From: Desulfovibrio sp.
GTDB taxonomy: Bacteria > Desulfobacterota > Desulfovibrionia > Desulfovibrionales > Desulfovibrionaceae
DNA length: 60,028 nt
Reading direction: 5' to 3'
Assembly: GCA_031276485.1 (NCBI GenBank)
Contig: JAISMY010000041.1
Span: forward strand, 1-60,028
The number at the start of each line of letters is the position of its first letter. Position 1 is the stretch's first letter. The translations under genes were made by a program, and so were the position numbers. The notes under the pieces are model-generated. The model did not search any database, had not been told where the DNA came from, and worked only from the letters and a program-made list of their open reading frames with translations. Shown in pieces: positions 1 to 8,463 of the stretch.

Positions 1-2
1 TA

Positions 3-245
3 TTGGCCTATCAATGCGTACAAACCATACGAAAAAGTCTCAAAGAGCACGGTATAAATAGTAGTTGGCATGTACTGCGGGCCAGACTTTCACAACATAC
101 GCGAGCGACATGCAGTTTCCGCCGAGCCGATGGCGCCGCACTGCACATACGCAAGGCCATGCTGCCGCCGGCAGAAGCACAAAGGATATATCGTGCACTG
201 GGCATAGTCGATAGGCCCGGAGGAATAAAAAAATGTGTAAATTAA
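3..245 (+). mobile_element. C-terminal end of an IS4/IS1634-type transposase, cut by the window edge
   Basis: The reading frame is open at the left edge and stops at 245, so only about 80 C-terminal residues are visible. The pattern QTIRKSLKEHGINSSW, then RADGAALHIRKA and RALGI, matches the tail of IS1634-group (IS4-like DDE) transposases as I remember them; no catalytic residue lies in this part. A DDE transposase acts on its own terminal repeats. Downstream DNA (246-345) is AT-rich and holds no gene; an AACTCGGGTTAG string near 330 could be the element's right end, which I cannot confirm. Whether the rest is intact lies outside the window. Confidence 0.6.
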
Positions 246-380
246 ATAAGTTATAAAAACTGTTGTGCCATACAAAAATACAATATGCTAAAATTATTAA
301 TTTTTTCTTCAATTTTGTTAAACTCGGGTTAGGGTAATTGAAAAACAACTCCGTATTGAAATGTCCGGGAGAGAACCGCT

Positions 381-902
381 GTGAGATATTTGGCGGCGGA
401 TTACGGCGAAAAGCGTTGCGGCTTTGCGGTGAGCGATGCCGAAGGGCGGGGAGCCTTTCCCCGGCCTGCGCTCGCCGTGCGCGGGCGAAAGCATTTCCTG
501 GCGGCAACGGCCGCCCTGGCCTTGGAAGAGGACGCCGGAGCCGTTGTTCTGGGATTGCCTCTGCGTCTCGACGGCGGCGAAAACGCCGGTGCGGCGCGCC
601 TGCGCGCCCTGGGCGTTTCGCTGGCGCGCCGCACCGGACTGCCCTTGTACCTTATGCCGGAGGCATTGAGTTCCTGTGACGCCGAAGAACGATTGCGGGA
701 GGCAGGGAAGAGGGGGAAAAAACTTAAAGACGCCCTGGACGGCGCGGCCGCCGCCGCTATCCTGGAGTCCTTCCTGAACCTGCCGGAAAACAGGAGGCTC
801 CTGCTTATGCTGCCCGAAGCGGAGACCTGCCGGGATTGCTGCGGCGAGAATTTTGCACTGATTTTTAATGATAAAATGCGTAAACAAAGTGACAATTTGT
901 AA
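381..902 (+). CDS. ruvX: RuvX/YqgF-family Holliday-junction resolvase-like nuclease
   Basis: YqgF/RuvX is an RNase H-fold nuclease linked to pre-16S rRNA 5' end maturation and Holliday-junction resolution. The N-terminal strand MRYLAADYGEKRCGFAVSD carries the first acidic residue (D7), VVLGLPL is the second core strand, MPEALSS (about 92-98) sits where the family has its conserved Glu, and ALDGAAAAAILES (about 118-130) carries the third acidic residue, D120. The start is GTG at 381, behind GGGAGAG. At 173 residues it is longer than the usual 135-150; the extra tail after about residue 135 holds two cysteines and is not a known domain. It stands alone, between the transposase remnant and the CoA-transferase gene. 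Confidence 0.8.
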   Translation: MRYLAADYGEKRCGFAVSDAEGRGAFPRPALAVRGRKHFLAATAALALEEDAGAVVLGLPLRLDGGENAGAARLRALGVSLARRTGLPLYLMPEALSSCDAEERLREAGKRGKKLKDALDGAAAAAILESFLNLPENRRLLLMLPEAETCRDCCGENFALIFNDKMRKQSDNL

Positions 903-931
903 ATATCATTTATGAACACTTCCTGAGTGCG

Positions 932-979
932 GTTGCACACAAAATGAAAAAAATCAACTTGATTTTTTTCTCACTTGTG
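932..979. repeat. A/T-rich hairpin in the 356-bp gap after ruvX
   Basis: The gap 903-1258 has no gene. At 949-973 a nearly perfect inverted repeat reads GAAAAAAATCAA / TTGATTTTTTTC, next to a TTGCACACAAAA string. The same architecture, an A-run and T-run around an AATTAACTTG-like centre with a TTGCACACAAG string beside it, recurs at 2904-2940 and 3007-3053. It could act as a two-way terminator. Further on, 1017-1036 holds two tandem TTCAACACGG units and 1037-1053 a GGCATG/CATGCC hairpin. The translation start at 1259 is served by GAGGAG. Confidence 0.5.
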
Positions 980-1258
980 ATAGTGGTAGCGCCGGCTTGA
1001 AATCCCGCGTTCAACAGTTCAACACGGTTCAACACGGCATGTTCAGCATGCCCGCTGTTTGCGCGCACGCAGTCTGCGTGAGAAAAACAGTTTTCGCCGA
1101 GGGCGGTGGATGCCGCCGATGCCGTAACGGAGAGTATATTTGTGTAAAAAATCGCGAACCCCGGCGACCCTTGTCCGGACGCTGCCGGGCATTGCCTTGC
1201 CCGGACTTGCGAACGGACGTGTGCAGCATACATCCATTTAACCTGAGGAGTGAATTTC

Positions 1259-2803
1259 ATGGTTAAATTTCTGAGCGCCGCAGAAGCGGCATCCTTGGTC
1301 AAGGACAACGACGCGCTGGTCACCGAAGGGTTTGTGAAGAACTGCTTTCCGGAGCAGTTGGCTGTTGCGCTGGAAGAGCGTTTTCTGAAAACGGGATCAC
1401 CCAGAGGGCTGACCCTGATCTGGGCCGCCGGCCAGGGCGGCGGAGACGGCACCTGTCTGGATCACCTGGGACATGAAGGGCTTGTAAAAAGGACCATCGG
1501 AGGCCATTACAACCTCTCGCCCGCCATAGGCAAACTGATTGCCTCGAACACCGTTGAAGCCTACAATCTGCCGCAGGGCACCATCGCCCAGTTGTTCCGC
1601 GACGCGGCCGGCGGCAAGGTCGGCACGGTCACGCATGTGGGTCTGGGAACCTTTGTGGACCCGCGCCTGGACGGCGGCAAGCTCAACGAAAAAACAAGGG
1701 AAGACATTGTGGAAGTGGTGACCCTGGGCGGACGCGAGCAGCTTCTGTACAAGGCGCCTCCCATGAACTGCTGCTTTCTGCGCGGCACCTATGCCGACGA
1801 AAAAGGCAACATCTCCATGGAGAAAGAGGCCGTGACCCTGAACGGCATGTCCATTGCCCAAGCCGTCAAACGCACGGGCGGCACGGTAGTCGTCCAGGTC
1901 GGCCGGGTGGTCAAGGCCGGCAGCCTGCCCGCCAAAGACGTGAAAATCCCCGGCATCTATGTGGATGTCGTGGTCGAGGTTCCCAGCGAAGCAAACATGT
2001 TTGAAGTCCCCCCGAGCATGATAGAGCCCCACGCCGGCCTGCGCTGCATCCCAACGGCCTCCCTGCCTCCCCTGCCTCTGGATGAGCGCAAGATCATCGG
2101 CCGGCGCGCAGCCTTCGACCTCGTGCCCGGCACGGTGGTAAACCTCGGCATAGGCATGCCCGAGGCGGTGTCCATGGTGGCCAACGAAGAAGGCATCGGC
2201 GACTACATGACCCTGACCGTGGAGGCCGGCCCGGTCGGCGGTGTGCCGGAAGGCGGACGCATGTTCGGCAGTTCGGTGAACCCCGACAGCATCCTGGATC
2301 AGGCCTACCAGTTCGACTTCTACGACGGCGGCGGCCTGGATTTCGCCTTCCTGGGACTGGCCGAGTGCGACGAACAGGGCAACATCAACGTCAGCAAAAT
2401 GGGCCCGCGCATCACCGGTTGCGGCGGTTTCATCAATATCACCCAGAACGCCAAGCGCGTGTTCTTCTGCGGCACTTTCACGGCCAAGGGCCTGAAGATA
2501 CGGGCCGACGACGGCAAACTCGTCATCGAGCAGGAAGGACAAGTGAAAAAATTCCTGAAAAAGGTGGGACACGTCACCTTCAGCGGCGCTTATGCCGCAA
2601 AGGTCGGGCAGCCCGTGCTGTACATCACCGAACGCGCCGTGTTCGCCCTGCGCGAGGGCAAACTGCATCTTACCGAGGTCGCGCCCGGTATCGACATTGA
2701 AAAAGATATCCTCCGGCACATGGAATTCAAGCCCGTAGTCGCCGATCCCAAGCCCATGGACGCGCGCATTTTCCGCGCCGCCGTCATGGGACTGACGAAG
2801 TAG
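1259..2803 (+). CDS. family-I acyl-CoA:carboxylate CoA-transferase (YdiF/propionate CoA-transferase type)
   Basis: This enzyme moves CoA between short-chain acyl-CoA and free carboxylates. It is a 514-residue single-chain form with the alpha part (about 1-260) and beta part (about 270-514) fused. VTEGFVKNCFPEQLAVALEE at the N terminus is typical, and LTVEAGPVGGVPEGG (about 319-333) supplies the catalytic Glu, E322, that forms the CoA thioester. A second start candidate, GTG at 1250, is in frame, but ATG 1259 lies 8 bases behind GAGGAG and is preferred. It is followed, after a repeat-laden gap of 391 bp, by a crotonase and a carboxylate permease, which points to use of a short-chain or hydroxy acid. 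The exact substrate cannot be read from the sequence. Confidence 0.88.
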   Translation: MVKFLSAAEAASLVKDNDALVTEGFVKNCFPEQLAVALEERFLKTGSPRGLTLIWAAGQGGGDGTCLDHLGHEGLVKRTIGGHYNLSPAIGKLIASNTVEAYNLPQGTIAQLFRDAAGGKVGTVTHVGLGTFVDPRLDGGKLNEKTREDIVEVVTLGGREQLLYKAPPMNCCFLRGTYADEKGNISMEKEAVTLNGMSIAQAVKRTGGTVVVQVGRVVKAGSLPAKDVKIPGIYVDVVVEVPSEANMFEVPPSMIEPHAGLRCIPTASLPPLPLDERKIIGRRAAFDLVPGTVVNLGIGMPEAVSMVANEEGIGDYMTLTVEAGPVGGVPEGGRMFGSSVNPDSILDQAYQFDFYDGGGLDFAFLGLAECDEQGNINVSKMGPRITGCGGFINITQNAKRVFFCGTFTAKGLKIRADDGKLVIEQEGQVKKFLKKVGHVTFSGAYAAKVGQPVLYITERAVFALREGKLHLTEVAPGIDIEKDILRHMEFKPVVADPKPMDARIFRAAVMGLTK

Positions 2804-2888
2804 CCGGCCGGAAACCCGACCGGCGGGCACATTGCCCATGCGGTCCGCGCCGCCGTCATGGGGCCGGCAAAGCAGCCGGCCCGGAAAC
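2773..2888 (+). repeat. partial duplication of the CoA-transferase gene end
   Basis: The last codons and stop of the CoA-transferase gene with its first downstream bases (2773-2815) are repeated imperfectly at 2845-2888, 72 bp further on. Both copies hold CCGCGCCGCCGTCATGGG and end CCGGAAAC. In the second copy the stop codon TAG has become CAG. This looks like an old tandem duplication of the gene end. Confidence 0.7.
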
Positions 2889-2903
2889 ACCGGGGAAACC
2901 GCG

Positions 2904-3062
2904 CTTGTGAAAAAAGTTAATTCGTTTTTTGCCGATTGCCCGCGAGACGGAACGGACTCGGCGCAACCCGTGCTTTTCCCCGGCGCACCGCGTACGGGAG
3001 TTCCATTTGTGAAAAAAAGAATTAACTTGCTTTTTTTGTTGATTGCACACAAGACTGACGCG
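2904..3062. repeat. two A/T hairpin repeats between the CoA-transferase and crotonase genes
   Basis: Two related segments, 2904-2940 and 3007-3053, start with TTGTGAAAAAA, pass through AATT-type centres and run into TTTTTT followed by a GATTGC string (GATTGCACACAAG in the second). They resemble the hairpin at 932-979. Placed in the 391-bp gap after a stop codon they could end transcription. No reading frame here looks like a gene. Confidence 0.5.
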
Positions 3063-3194
3063 ATGTGATTTTCAGAGATTTCGACGTCGCGTCCCGGCGT
3101 CCCGCTCTTCCGCCGGAACGTGCCGTAAAAGTCCCCTTGCGGCGGTCGGGTATGTACTGCAACCATTTATCCGTTCTTACAAAGGAGAACAGAC

Positions 3195-3971
3195 ATGGCT
3201 TACGAGAACCTGATTTTTGAGGTGGAAGAGAAAATCGCCCTGATCACCATAAACCGTCCCAAAGCGCTAAACGCGCTGAACAACGACCTGCTCAAAGACC
3301 TCAACGGCGCCCTTGACGAAGTGGAATCCGACGCTGCGATCAAGGGCGCCGTTATTACCGGCGCCGGCAAAGCCTTCGTGGCCGGCGCGGACATCAGCCA
3401 GATGGCGTCGTACAACCCTGAAGAGAGCCGCATCTACATGGCCTTCGCCCAGAAAATTTTCAACCGCATAGAAGATATTGAAAAACCGATCATGGCCGCG
3501 GTAAACGGCTTTGCGCTGGGCGGCGGCAACGAACTGTGCATGTCCTGCGACTTCCGTTATGCGAGCGAAAAAGCCCTGTTCGGACAGCCGGAAGTCAAGC
3601 TCGGCATCATCCCCGGCTTCGGCGGCAGCCAGCGTCTGCCCCGTCTCGTCAATCCCGGCATTGCCAAGGAAATTCTGTTTTCCGGACGCAACGTCACGGC
3701 CGAAGAAGCCCTGCGCATCGGCCTCGTGAGCAAAGTGTGTCCCCCGGACGACCTGCTCAACGAATCCAAGGCAATAATGAAGACCATCGTCTCCTACCCC
3801 GCCCATGCCCTGCGCTATTGCAAGGTTGCCGTGAACCGCGGCATGGACACCGACCTCTACAAGGGTATTGAGTTGGAAAAGGACTTGATATCCCTGTGCT
3901 TCTCCTCGCCCGACCAGAAAGAAGGCATGAAGGCTTTTCTGGAGAAACGTCCGGCGCAATTCCAGAGCTGA
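3195..3971 (+). CDS. enoyl-CoA hydratase / 3-hydroxybutyryl-CoA dehydratase (crotonase family)
   Basis: It adds water to 2-enoyl-CoA, or removes it, in the cytoplasm. The 258 residues show the crotonase fold: the oxyanion-hole segment AFVAGADISQM (about 58-68), then NGFALGGGNELCMSCD (about 104-119) with the first catalytic Glu, and FGQPEVKLGIIPGFGGSQRL (about 132-151) with the second Glu. With both acids kept it should be a true hydratase rather than an isomerase. The start is ATG 3195 behind AAAGGAGAAC. It lies downstream of the CoA-transferase and upstream of the permease, in the same direction. Confidence 0.9.
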   Translation: MAYENLIFEVEEKIALITINRPKALNALNNDLLKDLNGALDEVESDAAIKGAVITGAGKAFVAGADISQMASYNPEESRIYMAFAQKIFNRIEDIEKPIMAAVNGFALGGGNELCMSCDFRYASEKALFGQPEVKLGIIPGFGGSQRLPRLVNPGIAKEILFSGRNVTAEEALRIGLVSKVCPPDDLLNESKAIMKTIVSYPAHALRYCKVAVNRGMDTDLYKGIELEKDLISLCFSSPDQKEGMKAFLEKRPAQFQS

Positions 3972-3982
3972 CCGCAAAGTCG

Positions 3983-4051
3983 ACGGGCGCGCCCGGCGCG
4001 CCCGTTGTCGGCCTGCCCTTGCCCCGCGCTCCGGCGGGGGCGCGGGCAGGC
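3983..4051 (+). terminator. two GC-rich hairpins after the crotonase gene
   Basis: Just past the stop codon, ACGGGCGCG/CGCGCCCGT forms a 9-bp stem (3983-4005), and CCTGCCC...GGGCAGG (about 4013-4051) a second one. There is no T-run, so factor-independent termination is uncertain; the structures may only protect the mRNA end. Confidence 0.45.
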
Positions 4052-4175
4052 AGTTTCGCAGGCCGGGGTAAACCGACACAACGCAGAGAGACGGGCGGAG
4101 GGCTACGCTTCCGCTCCGGGACCGGTCCAAGACAGCTGCAAGAGCCGCAACACTCTATTCATGGAGAAGTATGTT

Positions 4176-5570
4176 ATGGTTATCGGCATTATCCTGTCCC
4201 TGGTCATGTTGACCATCATCGCCTACAGAGGTCTCTCCGTCATCCTTTTCGCCCCGCTGTGCGCGTTGTTCGCCTGCGTCACGGCGGGGTGGCCTTTGCT
4301 GCCGTCCTACACGGAGATTTTCATGACCCGCGGCGTGATCTACGTGAAAAATTTCTTCCCCATCTTTCTGCTGGGCGCGGTGTTCGGCAAGATCATGGAA
4401 GAAAGCGGCTGCGCCCGGTCCATAGCCAAACTCTTTGCCGAAAAACTCGGTTCCAAGCACGCCTGCGTGGCCGTGGCCCTCACCACCGCCGTACTCACCT
4501 ACGGCGGCATCAGCATGTTTGTCGCCCCCTTTGCCGTCTATCCTTTCGCCTACGCCCTGTTCAAGGACGCAGGCATCCCCCGGCGCCTGATCCCCGGCTC
4601 CATCTGCATAGGCACCTTTACTTTCGCCATGACCTGCATGCCCGGCTCCCCGCAGATCCAGAACATGATCCCGGCCAACTACTTCGGGACCACCCTGTTC
4701 GCAGCGCCGATCTTCGGCATCACCGGCACGATCATACTGGCCGGCGCCAGCATGCTCTGGATCGGATGGCGCCAGAGATCGCTTATGCACGAAGGCTTCG
4801 GCGAACTTGATACCCGTTCGACCACCGACTTCGACGACGGCGTTCCCCTGCCCAACCCCTATCTGGCCATGCTGCCCCTGTTCGTGGTACTGGCAGGCAA
4901 CGTCATTCTGACCTTCTTCGTCATCAATCACTGGGATCAGTCGATCATGACCCAGGTACCCAAGCAGCCCCTCGGCGCGGCCAAGATACCCGTGGCCAAC
5001 TGGGCGCTGCTGATATCTCTGGTCGCGTCCATACTCACGGCCATCGCCATCAGCTTCAAACAGTTCTCGGCGCGCAGGAATCTCGCCGCCACCCTCAACG
5101 CCGGCGCCATCGGATCCCTGCTCGCCATCATGAATACCGCGTCGGAAGTGGGTTACGGCAATGTGGTCAGCTCCCTGCCCGGTTTCACATCGGTCAAGGA
5201 ATTCCTGATGTCCATCGACTTCGGCGGCAGTCCGCTGATGTCCGAATTCATCACCGTCAACGTACTCGCCGGCGTGACCGGTTCCGCTTCCGGCGGCATG
5301 AGCATAGCCCTGGAAGCCATGGGCAAAACTTTCCTTGAATGGGGCGCTCAGGTCGGCATCGGCCCCGAACTCCTGCACCGTGTGGCCGCCATGGCCTCGG
5401 GCGGTCTGGATTCCCTGCCGCACAACGGCGCCATCATAACCCTGATGGCCATAACGGGCATGACGCACAGGCAATCCTACCCCGACTGCGGCATGGTCTC
5501 GGTCGTCATGCCTATTGTCGTCACCTTTATCCTGGTGGTCATCTGGACCCTGTTCGGCTTCACCTCATAA
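4176..5570 (+). CDS. GntP-like carboxylate permease
   Basis: A 464-residue inner-membrane protein with about 12 hydrophobic segments, beginning MVIGIILSLVMLTIIAYRG. The arrangement, with two re-entrant Gly/Ser/Pro-rich stretches (TYGGISMFVAPFAVYPFAYA, and GSASGGMSIALEAM in the second half) and a DSLPHNGAI motif near the C terminus, matches the gluconate/carboxylate (GntP, ion transporter superfamily) group. The start at 4176 is chosen because GGAGAA lies 6 bases before it; ATG 4161 is in frame but overlaps that site. Beside a CoA-transferase and a crotonase it probably imports the organic acid these enzymes use. Substrate and coupling ion are inferred. Confidence 0.75.
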   Translation: MVIGIILSLVMLTIIAYRGLSVILFAPLCALFACVTAGWPLLPSYTEIFMTRGVIYVKNFFPIFLLGAVFGKIMEESGCARSIAKLFAEKLGSKHACVAVALTTAVLTYGGISMFVAPFAVYPFAYALFKDAGIPRRLIPGSICIGTFTFAMTCMPGSPQIQNMIPANYFGTTLFAAPIFGITGTIILAGASMLWIGWRQRSLMHEGFGELDTRSTTDFDDGVPLPNPYLAMLPLFVVLAGNVILTFFVINHWDQSIMTQVPKQPLGAAKIPVANWALLISLVASILTAIAISFKQFSARRNLAATLNAGAIGSLLAIMNTASEVGYGNVVSSLPGFTSVKEFLMSIDFGGSPLMSEFITVNVLAGVTGSASGGMSIALEAMGKTFLEWGAQVGIGPELLHRVAAMASGGLDSLPHNGAIITLMAITGMTHRQSYPDCGMVSVVMPIVVTFILVVIWTLFGFTS

Positions 5571-5594
5571 CCGCGGTGACGGCCTGATGCCGAA

Positions 5595-5631
5595 TTCTCC
5601 CGCGGGATTTTCCGGATCCCCGCGGGAGAAC
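5595..5631 (+). terminator. strong GC hairpin after the permease gene
   Basis: TCTCCCGCGGG pairs with CCCCGCGGGAGA around a short loop, 25 bases after the permease stop. No T-run follows. It is the most likely 3' end of the permease transcript. Confidence 0.6.
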
Positions 5632-5683
5632 GGCGTCGAATGTCGAATTTACAGCCTCCCGCGCCCGGAGTCCCATTATTCAG

Positions 5684-5817
5684 GAGAGTGTTGACTTACG
5701 AATGATATTTCTCCACCAAAACGCTGTCGCGCAACGGTTTAATGCCCAAAAACATTCGCAGGTCAATCCCCTCGTAAAGAGAACTTGACGGGTAATCTCT
5801 GAGTTGAAATGCTCTAA
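5684..5817. repeat. lost-IS end plus a fragment of an intergenic repeat, in the 441-bp gap before the antiporter gene
   Basis: GAGAGTGTTGACTTACGAAT at 5684 matches the string at 59730 and the reverse strand at 47047. At 5777-5817 a stretch of about 40 bases (AAGAGAACTTGACGGGTAAT and on to GTTGAAATGCTCTA) recurs nearly unchanged at 13911-13950 between secD and secF. The rest of the gap, to 6011, holds no recognisable gene. Confidence 0.6.
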
Positions 5818-6011
5818 AAATATCTGCTGTTCCGGCATGGTACGTTTTTTCTCCGCTTACCTTCAAGATTTCCGCTGCCGGGGCTTGCAGTATGCGCCGC
5901 CCTGTTTTATGGTGTCGCCGCCGGCAACAGGGTAAATTGCGGCGGCGGTAAGTTGCTGCGGCCTCGGGCAGTTTTGGTGCATCAGCGTACCGTCAACCAA
6001 AGGAAAAGCGC

Positions 6012-7526
6012 ATGACAGAAAAAACGACACGCCCGTTTCCCGTCCGCGGGCCGGCGCTCTTTGCCGTTTCCCGCCGTCTGCCTCTGTTGATTTGCCTGTT
6101 CATTACGACCTGTCTGATTCTTTTCCCCGATACGGCCCTGAGCGCCGGGGGCGGTCTGCACGAAGCCTCCGAAAATCTGGGAACGCAGCTCGGCGTGTTC
6201 TGGGTGGCGCCCTTTGTCTGCATGCTGTTGTCCATAGCGATCTGCCCCCTGGCCGTGCCGCATTTCTGGGAGCACAACTTCGGCAAGGTCGCCGCCTTCT
6301 GGGGGCTGGCCTTTCTGCTGCCTTTCTCCGTGAAATTCGGCCTTTCCCTTGCCCTGTACCAACTGCTGCACACCGTGCTGCTGGAATACCTGCCCTTCAT
6401 CATCCTGCTTCTTGCCCTCTTTACCGTGGCCGGCGGCATACGGCTCAAAGGTTCTCTGGCAGGCACCCCGTTGGTGAACACCGGCTTGCTGGCGGTGGGA
6501 ACACTCCTCGCGAGCTGGATGGGCACCACGGGCGCGGCCATGCTTTTGATCCGGCCGTTGCTGCGGGCCAATGCGCACCGCCGGTACAAGGTGCACAGCG
6601 TGGTCTTCTTCATTTTCCTGGTCGCCAACATCGGCGGCGCGCTGACGCCTTTGGGCGACCCGCCGCTCTTTCTCGGCTTTTTGCAGGGCGTGAGCTTTTT
6701 CTGGACCTTGGGCAACGTCATTCTCCCCATGACGCTGGCCTCGTGCATCCTGCTCGGCGTCTATTTCATCGTCGACGGCATTCTGTACGCCAAAGAAGGG
6801 CGTCCGGCCGCCCCCGGCGGCGGTGACGAAAAACTCGGCGTGGACGGCAAGGTGAATTTCCCCCTGCTGGTCTGCATCGTACTCCTGGTGCTCATGAGCG
6901 GCATGTGGAATCCGCAGGTGGAATTCGCGGTCTACGAAATACACCTTGAAATGCAGAATGTGGTGCGTGATTTGCTGCTCCTTGCCGTGGCATGGTTCTC
7001 CTGGAAGCTGACCGCGCCGGATTGCCGGAAGCTGAACGAATTCACCTGGGGTCCGATTCTTGAGGTCGGCAAGCTGTTCTTCGGCATCTTCATCAGCATG
7101 ATCCCCGCTCTGGCCATTCTCAAGGCGGGGAACAACGGCGCTCTGTCCGCGGTCATCAGCATGGTCAGCGACAACGGACAGCCGAACAACGCCATGTTCT
7201 TCTGGATGACGGGCACGCTCTCCAGCTTTCTGGACAACGCCCCAACCTACCTTGTCTTCTTCAATACCGCCGGCGGCTTGGCTGGAATCGCGCCGGAGAT
7301 GTTCGCGACCCATCTCATGGGGCCTTGGGCGCCGACGCTCACGGCCGTGTCGGCGGGCGCGGTGTTTATGGGGGCCAATTCCTACATCGGCAACGCCCCG
7401 AACTTTATGGTGCGCTCCATAGCCGAGGAACTCGGCGTGAAGATGCCGAGCTTTTTCGGCTATATGGCATGGTCCGTAGGCATACTCATCCCGGTATTCA
7501 TCCTGCTGACCTTCATTTTCTTCTAA
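6012..7526 (+). CDS. NhaD-like sodium:proton antiporter (CitMHS/ion transporter superfamily)
   Basis: A 504-residue membrane protein. An N-terminal hydrophobic segment ending SAGGGLHEA (about 20-48) looks like a signal anchor, followed by about 11 membrane spans. Typical features are LASWMGTTGAAMLLIRPLLR (about 158-177), NIGGALTPLGDPPLFLGFLQ (about 207-226), FLDNAPTYLVFFN (about 406-418) and GANSYIGNAPNFMV near the C terminus, where family members bind the cation. It should exchange Na+ for H+ and so link ion gradients to the organic-acid genes before it. The start is ATG 6012 behind AAAGGAAAA. A distinct dicarboxylate specificity cannot be excluded. Confidence 0.8.
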   Translation: MTEKTTRPFPVRGPALFAVSRRLPLLICLFITTCLILFPDTALSAGGGLHEASENLGTQLGVFWVAPFVCMLLSIAICPLAVPHFWEHNFGKVAAFWGLAFLLPFSVKFGLSLALYQLLHTVLLEYLPFIILLLALFTVAGGIRLKGSLAGTPLVNTGLLAVGTLLASWMGTTGAAMLLIRPLLRANAHRRYKVHSVVFFIFLVANIGGALTPLGDPPLFLGFLQGVSFFWTLGNVILPMTLASCILLGVYFIVDGILYAKEGRPAAPGGGDEKLGVDGKVNFPLLVCIVLLVLMSGMWNPQVEFAVYEIHLEMQNVVRDLLLLAVAWFSWKLTAPDCRKLNEFTWGPILEVGKLFFGIFISMIPALAILKAGNNGALSAVISMVSDNGQPNNAMFFWMTGTLSSFLDNAPTYLVFFNTAGGLAGIAPEMFATHLMGPWAPTLTAVSAGAVFMGANSYIGNAPNFMVRSIAEELGVKMPSFFGYMAWSVGILIPVFILLTFIFF

Positions 7527-7670
7527 GGGCGACGACGATATTTTCCGCCCGGATTCGTCCGGCGGCAAAAGAAATCGGTGACAGGCTCCTCCGCCCCGCC
7601 GCAACGGGACGGAGGAAGTATGCAACCTGTAGCGAATGCGGCGGCTCGACCGCCCGGTTATGAGGGTTCC

Positions 7671-8453
7671 ATGAAAAAGATTGCCGTTTGCTACAAGTGG
7701 GTGCTTTCCGACGGCGACATCCGCGTCAATGAAAAGACCCGCGAACTGGACATGGAGAAGTGCAAGCCCCAGGTCAACGAGTATGACCGCAACGGCCTTG
7801 AATGCGGCGTGCAGATCAAGAAGGCCACGGGCCGGGAACTGGTGGGGATCACCTGCGGCGCCTCTGTTGCCGCTTCAACCAAAGACGCCCTGTCCCGGGG
7901 TCTGGACGCGGTCTATTATGTCGAAGACCCCGCCCTGGCCGAACTGGACAAGGTGGGAGCGGCCAAGGTTCTGGCCGCGGCCGTCAAGGCCGTAGGCGAT
8001 GTGGATGTGGTCATCTGCTCCGAGGGCTCCAGCGACGACTATGCCCAGCAGACCGGGCCCCGTCTCGCCGCCCTGTTGGACATGCCTTCCGTCAGTTATG
8101 TGGTCAAGGCAGGCGCCGGAGGCGATGCCTTTACTCTGGAGCGCAAGCTGGAGGAAGGAACCGAAGTGGTCGAAGTCACCGCTCCGGTGGTCATCACGGT
8201 GTCTCCGGAAGTGGGCGACGCGCCCATCCCCGGCGTCAAGGACATTATCGGCGCCAAGAAAAAGCCCGCCAACGCCCTGACCCTTGCCGGCATCGGCGTC
8301 TCCCCCGACACCGTTAAACCGCGCGCGACGCGCGTAAGCGTTCTGGCCCCGGCAACATCCCGCCGCAAGCAGATTTTGAACACCGAGGGAGTAAGTCTGG
8401 ATCAAGCCGCCGCGGCTCTGGTCAAGCAGCTTTCCGCAGACGGAGTCCTGTAA
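7671..8453 (+). CDS. etfB: electron transfer flavoprotein, beta subunit (EtfB/FixA)
   Basis: The small ETF subunit binds AMP or a second FAD and docks to the acyl-CoA dehydrogenase-type donor. The 260-residue product begins MKKIAVCYKWVLSDGDIRV and shows VNEYDRNGLECGVQIKKATG (about 35-54), AASTKDALSRGLDAVYYVED (about 65-84) and SEGSSDDYAQQTGPRLAALL (about 114-133), the usual ETF alpha/beta fold. ATG 7671 follows GAGGG; the 93 bases of open frame before it show no conservation. etfA starts 11 bases after the stop, so the pair is co-translated. Whether this is the bifurcating type cannot be decided here. Confidence 0.92.
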   Translation: MKKIAVCYKWVLSDGDIRVNEKTRELDMEKCKPQVNEYDRNGLECGVQIKKATGRELVGITCGASVAASTKDALSRGLDAVYYVEDPALAELDKVGAAKVLAAAVKAVGDVDVVICSEGSSDDYAQQTGPRLAALLDMPSVSYVVKAGAGGDAFTLERKLEEGTEVVEVTAPVVITVSPEVGDAPIPGVKDIIGAKKKPANALTLAGIGVSPDTVKPRATRVSVLAPATSRRKQILNTEGVSLDQAAAALVKQLSADGVL

Positions 8454-8463
8454 GGAGATCACC

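Noticed and set aside
1397-3166. 589-codon open frame on the reverse strand over the CoA-transferase gene
   Set aside because: It is the mirror of a well-conserved gene, rich in His/Gly/Ala from codon bias, and matches no family.
4155-5474. 439-codon reverse frame over the permease gene
   Set aside because: Shadow of the permease in GC-rich DNA; composition is unlike a protein (Gly/His/Asp-rich).
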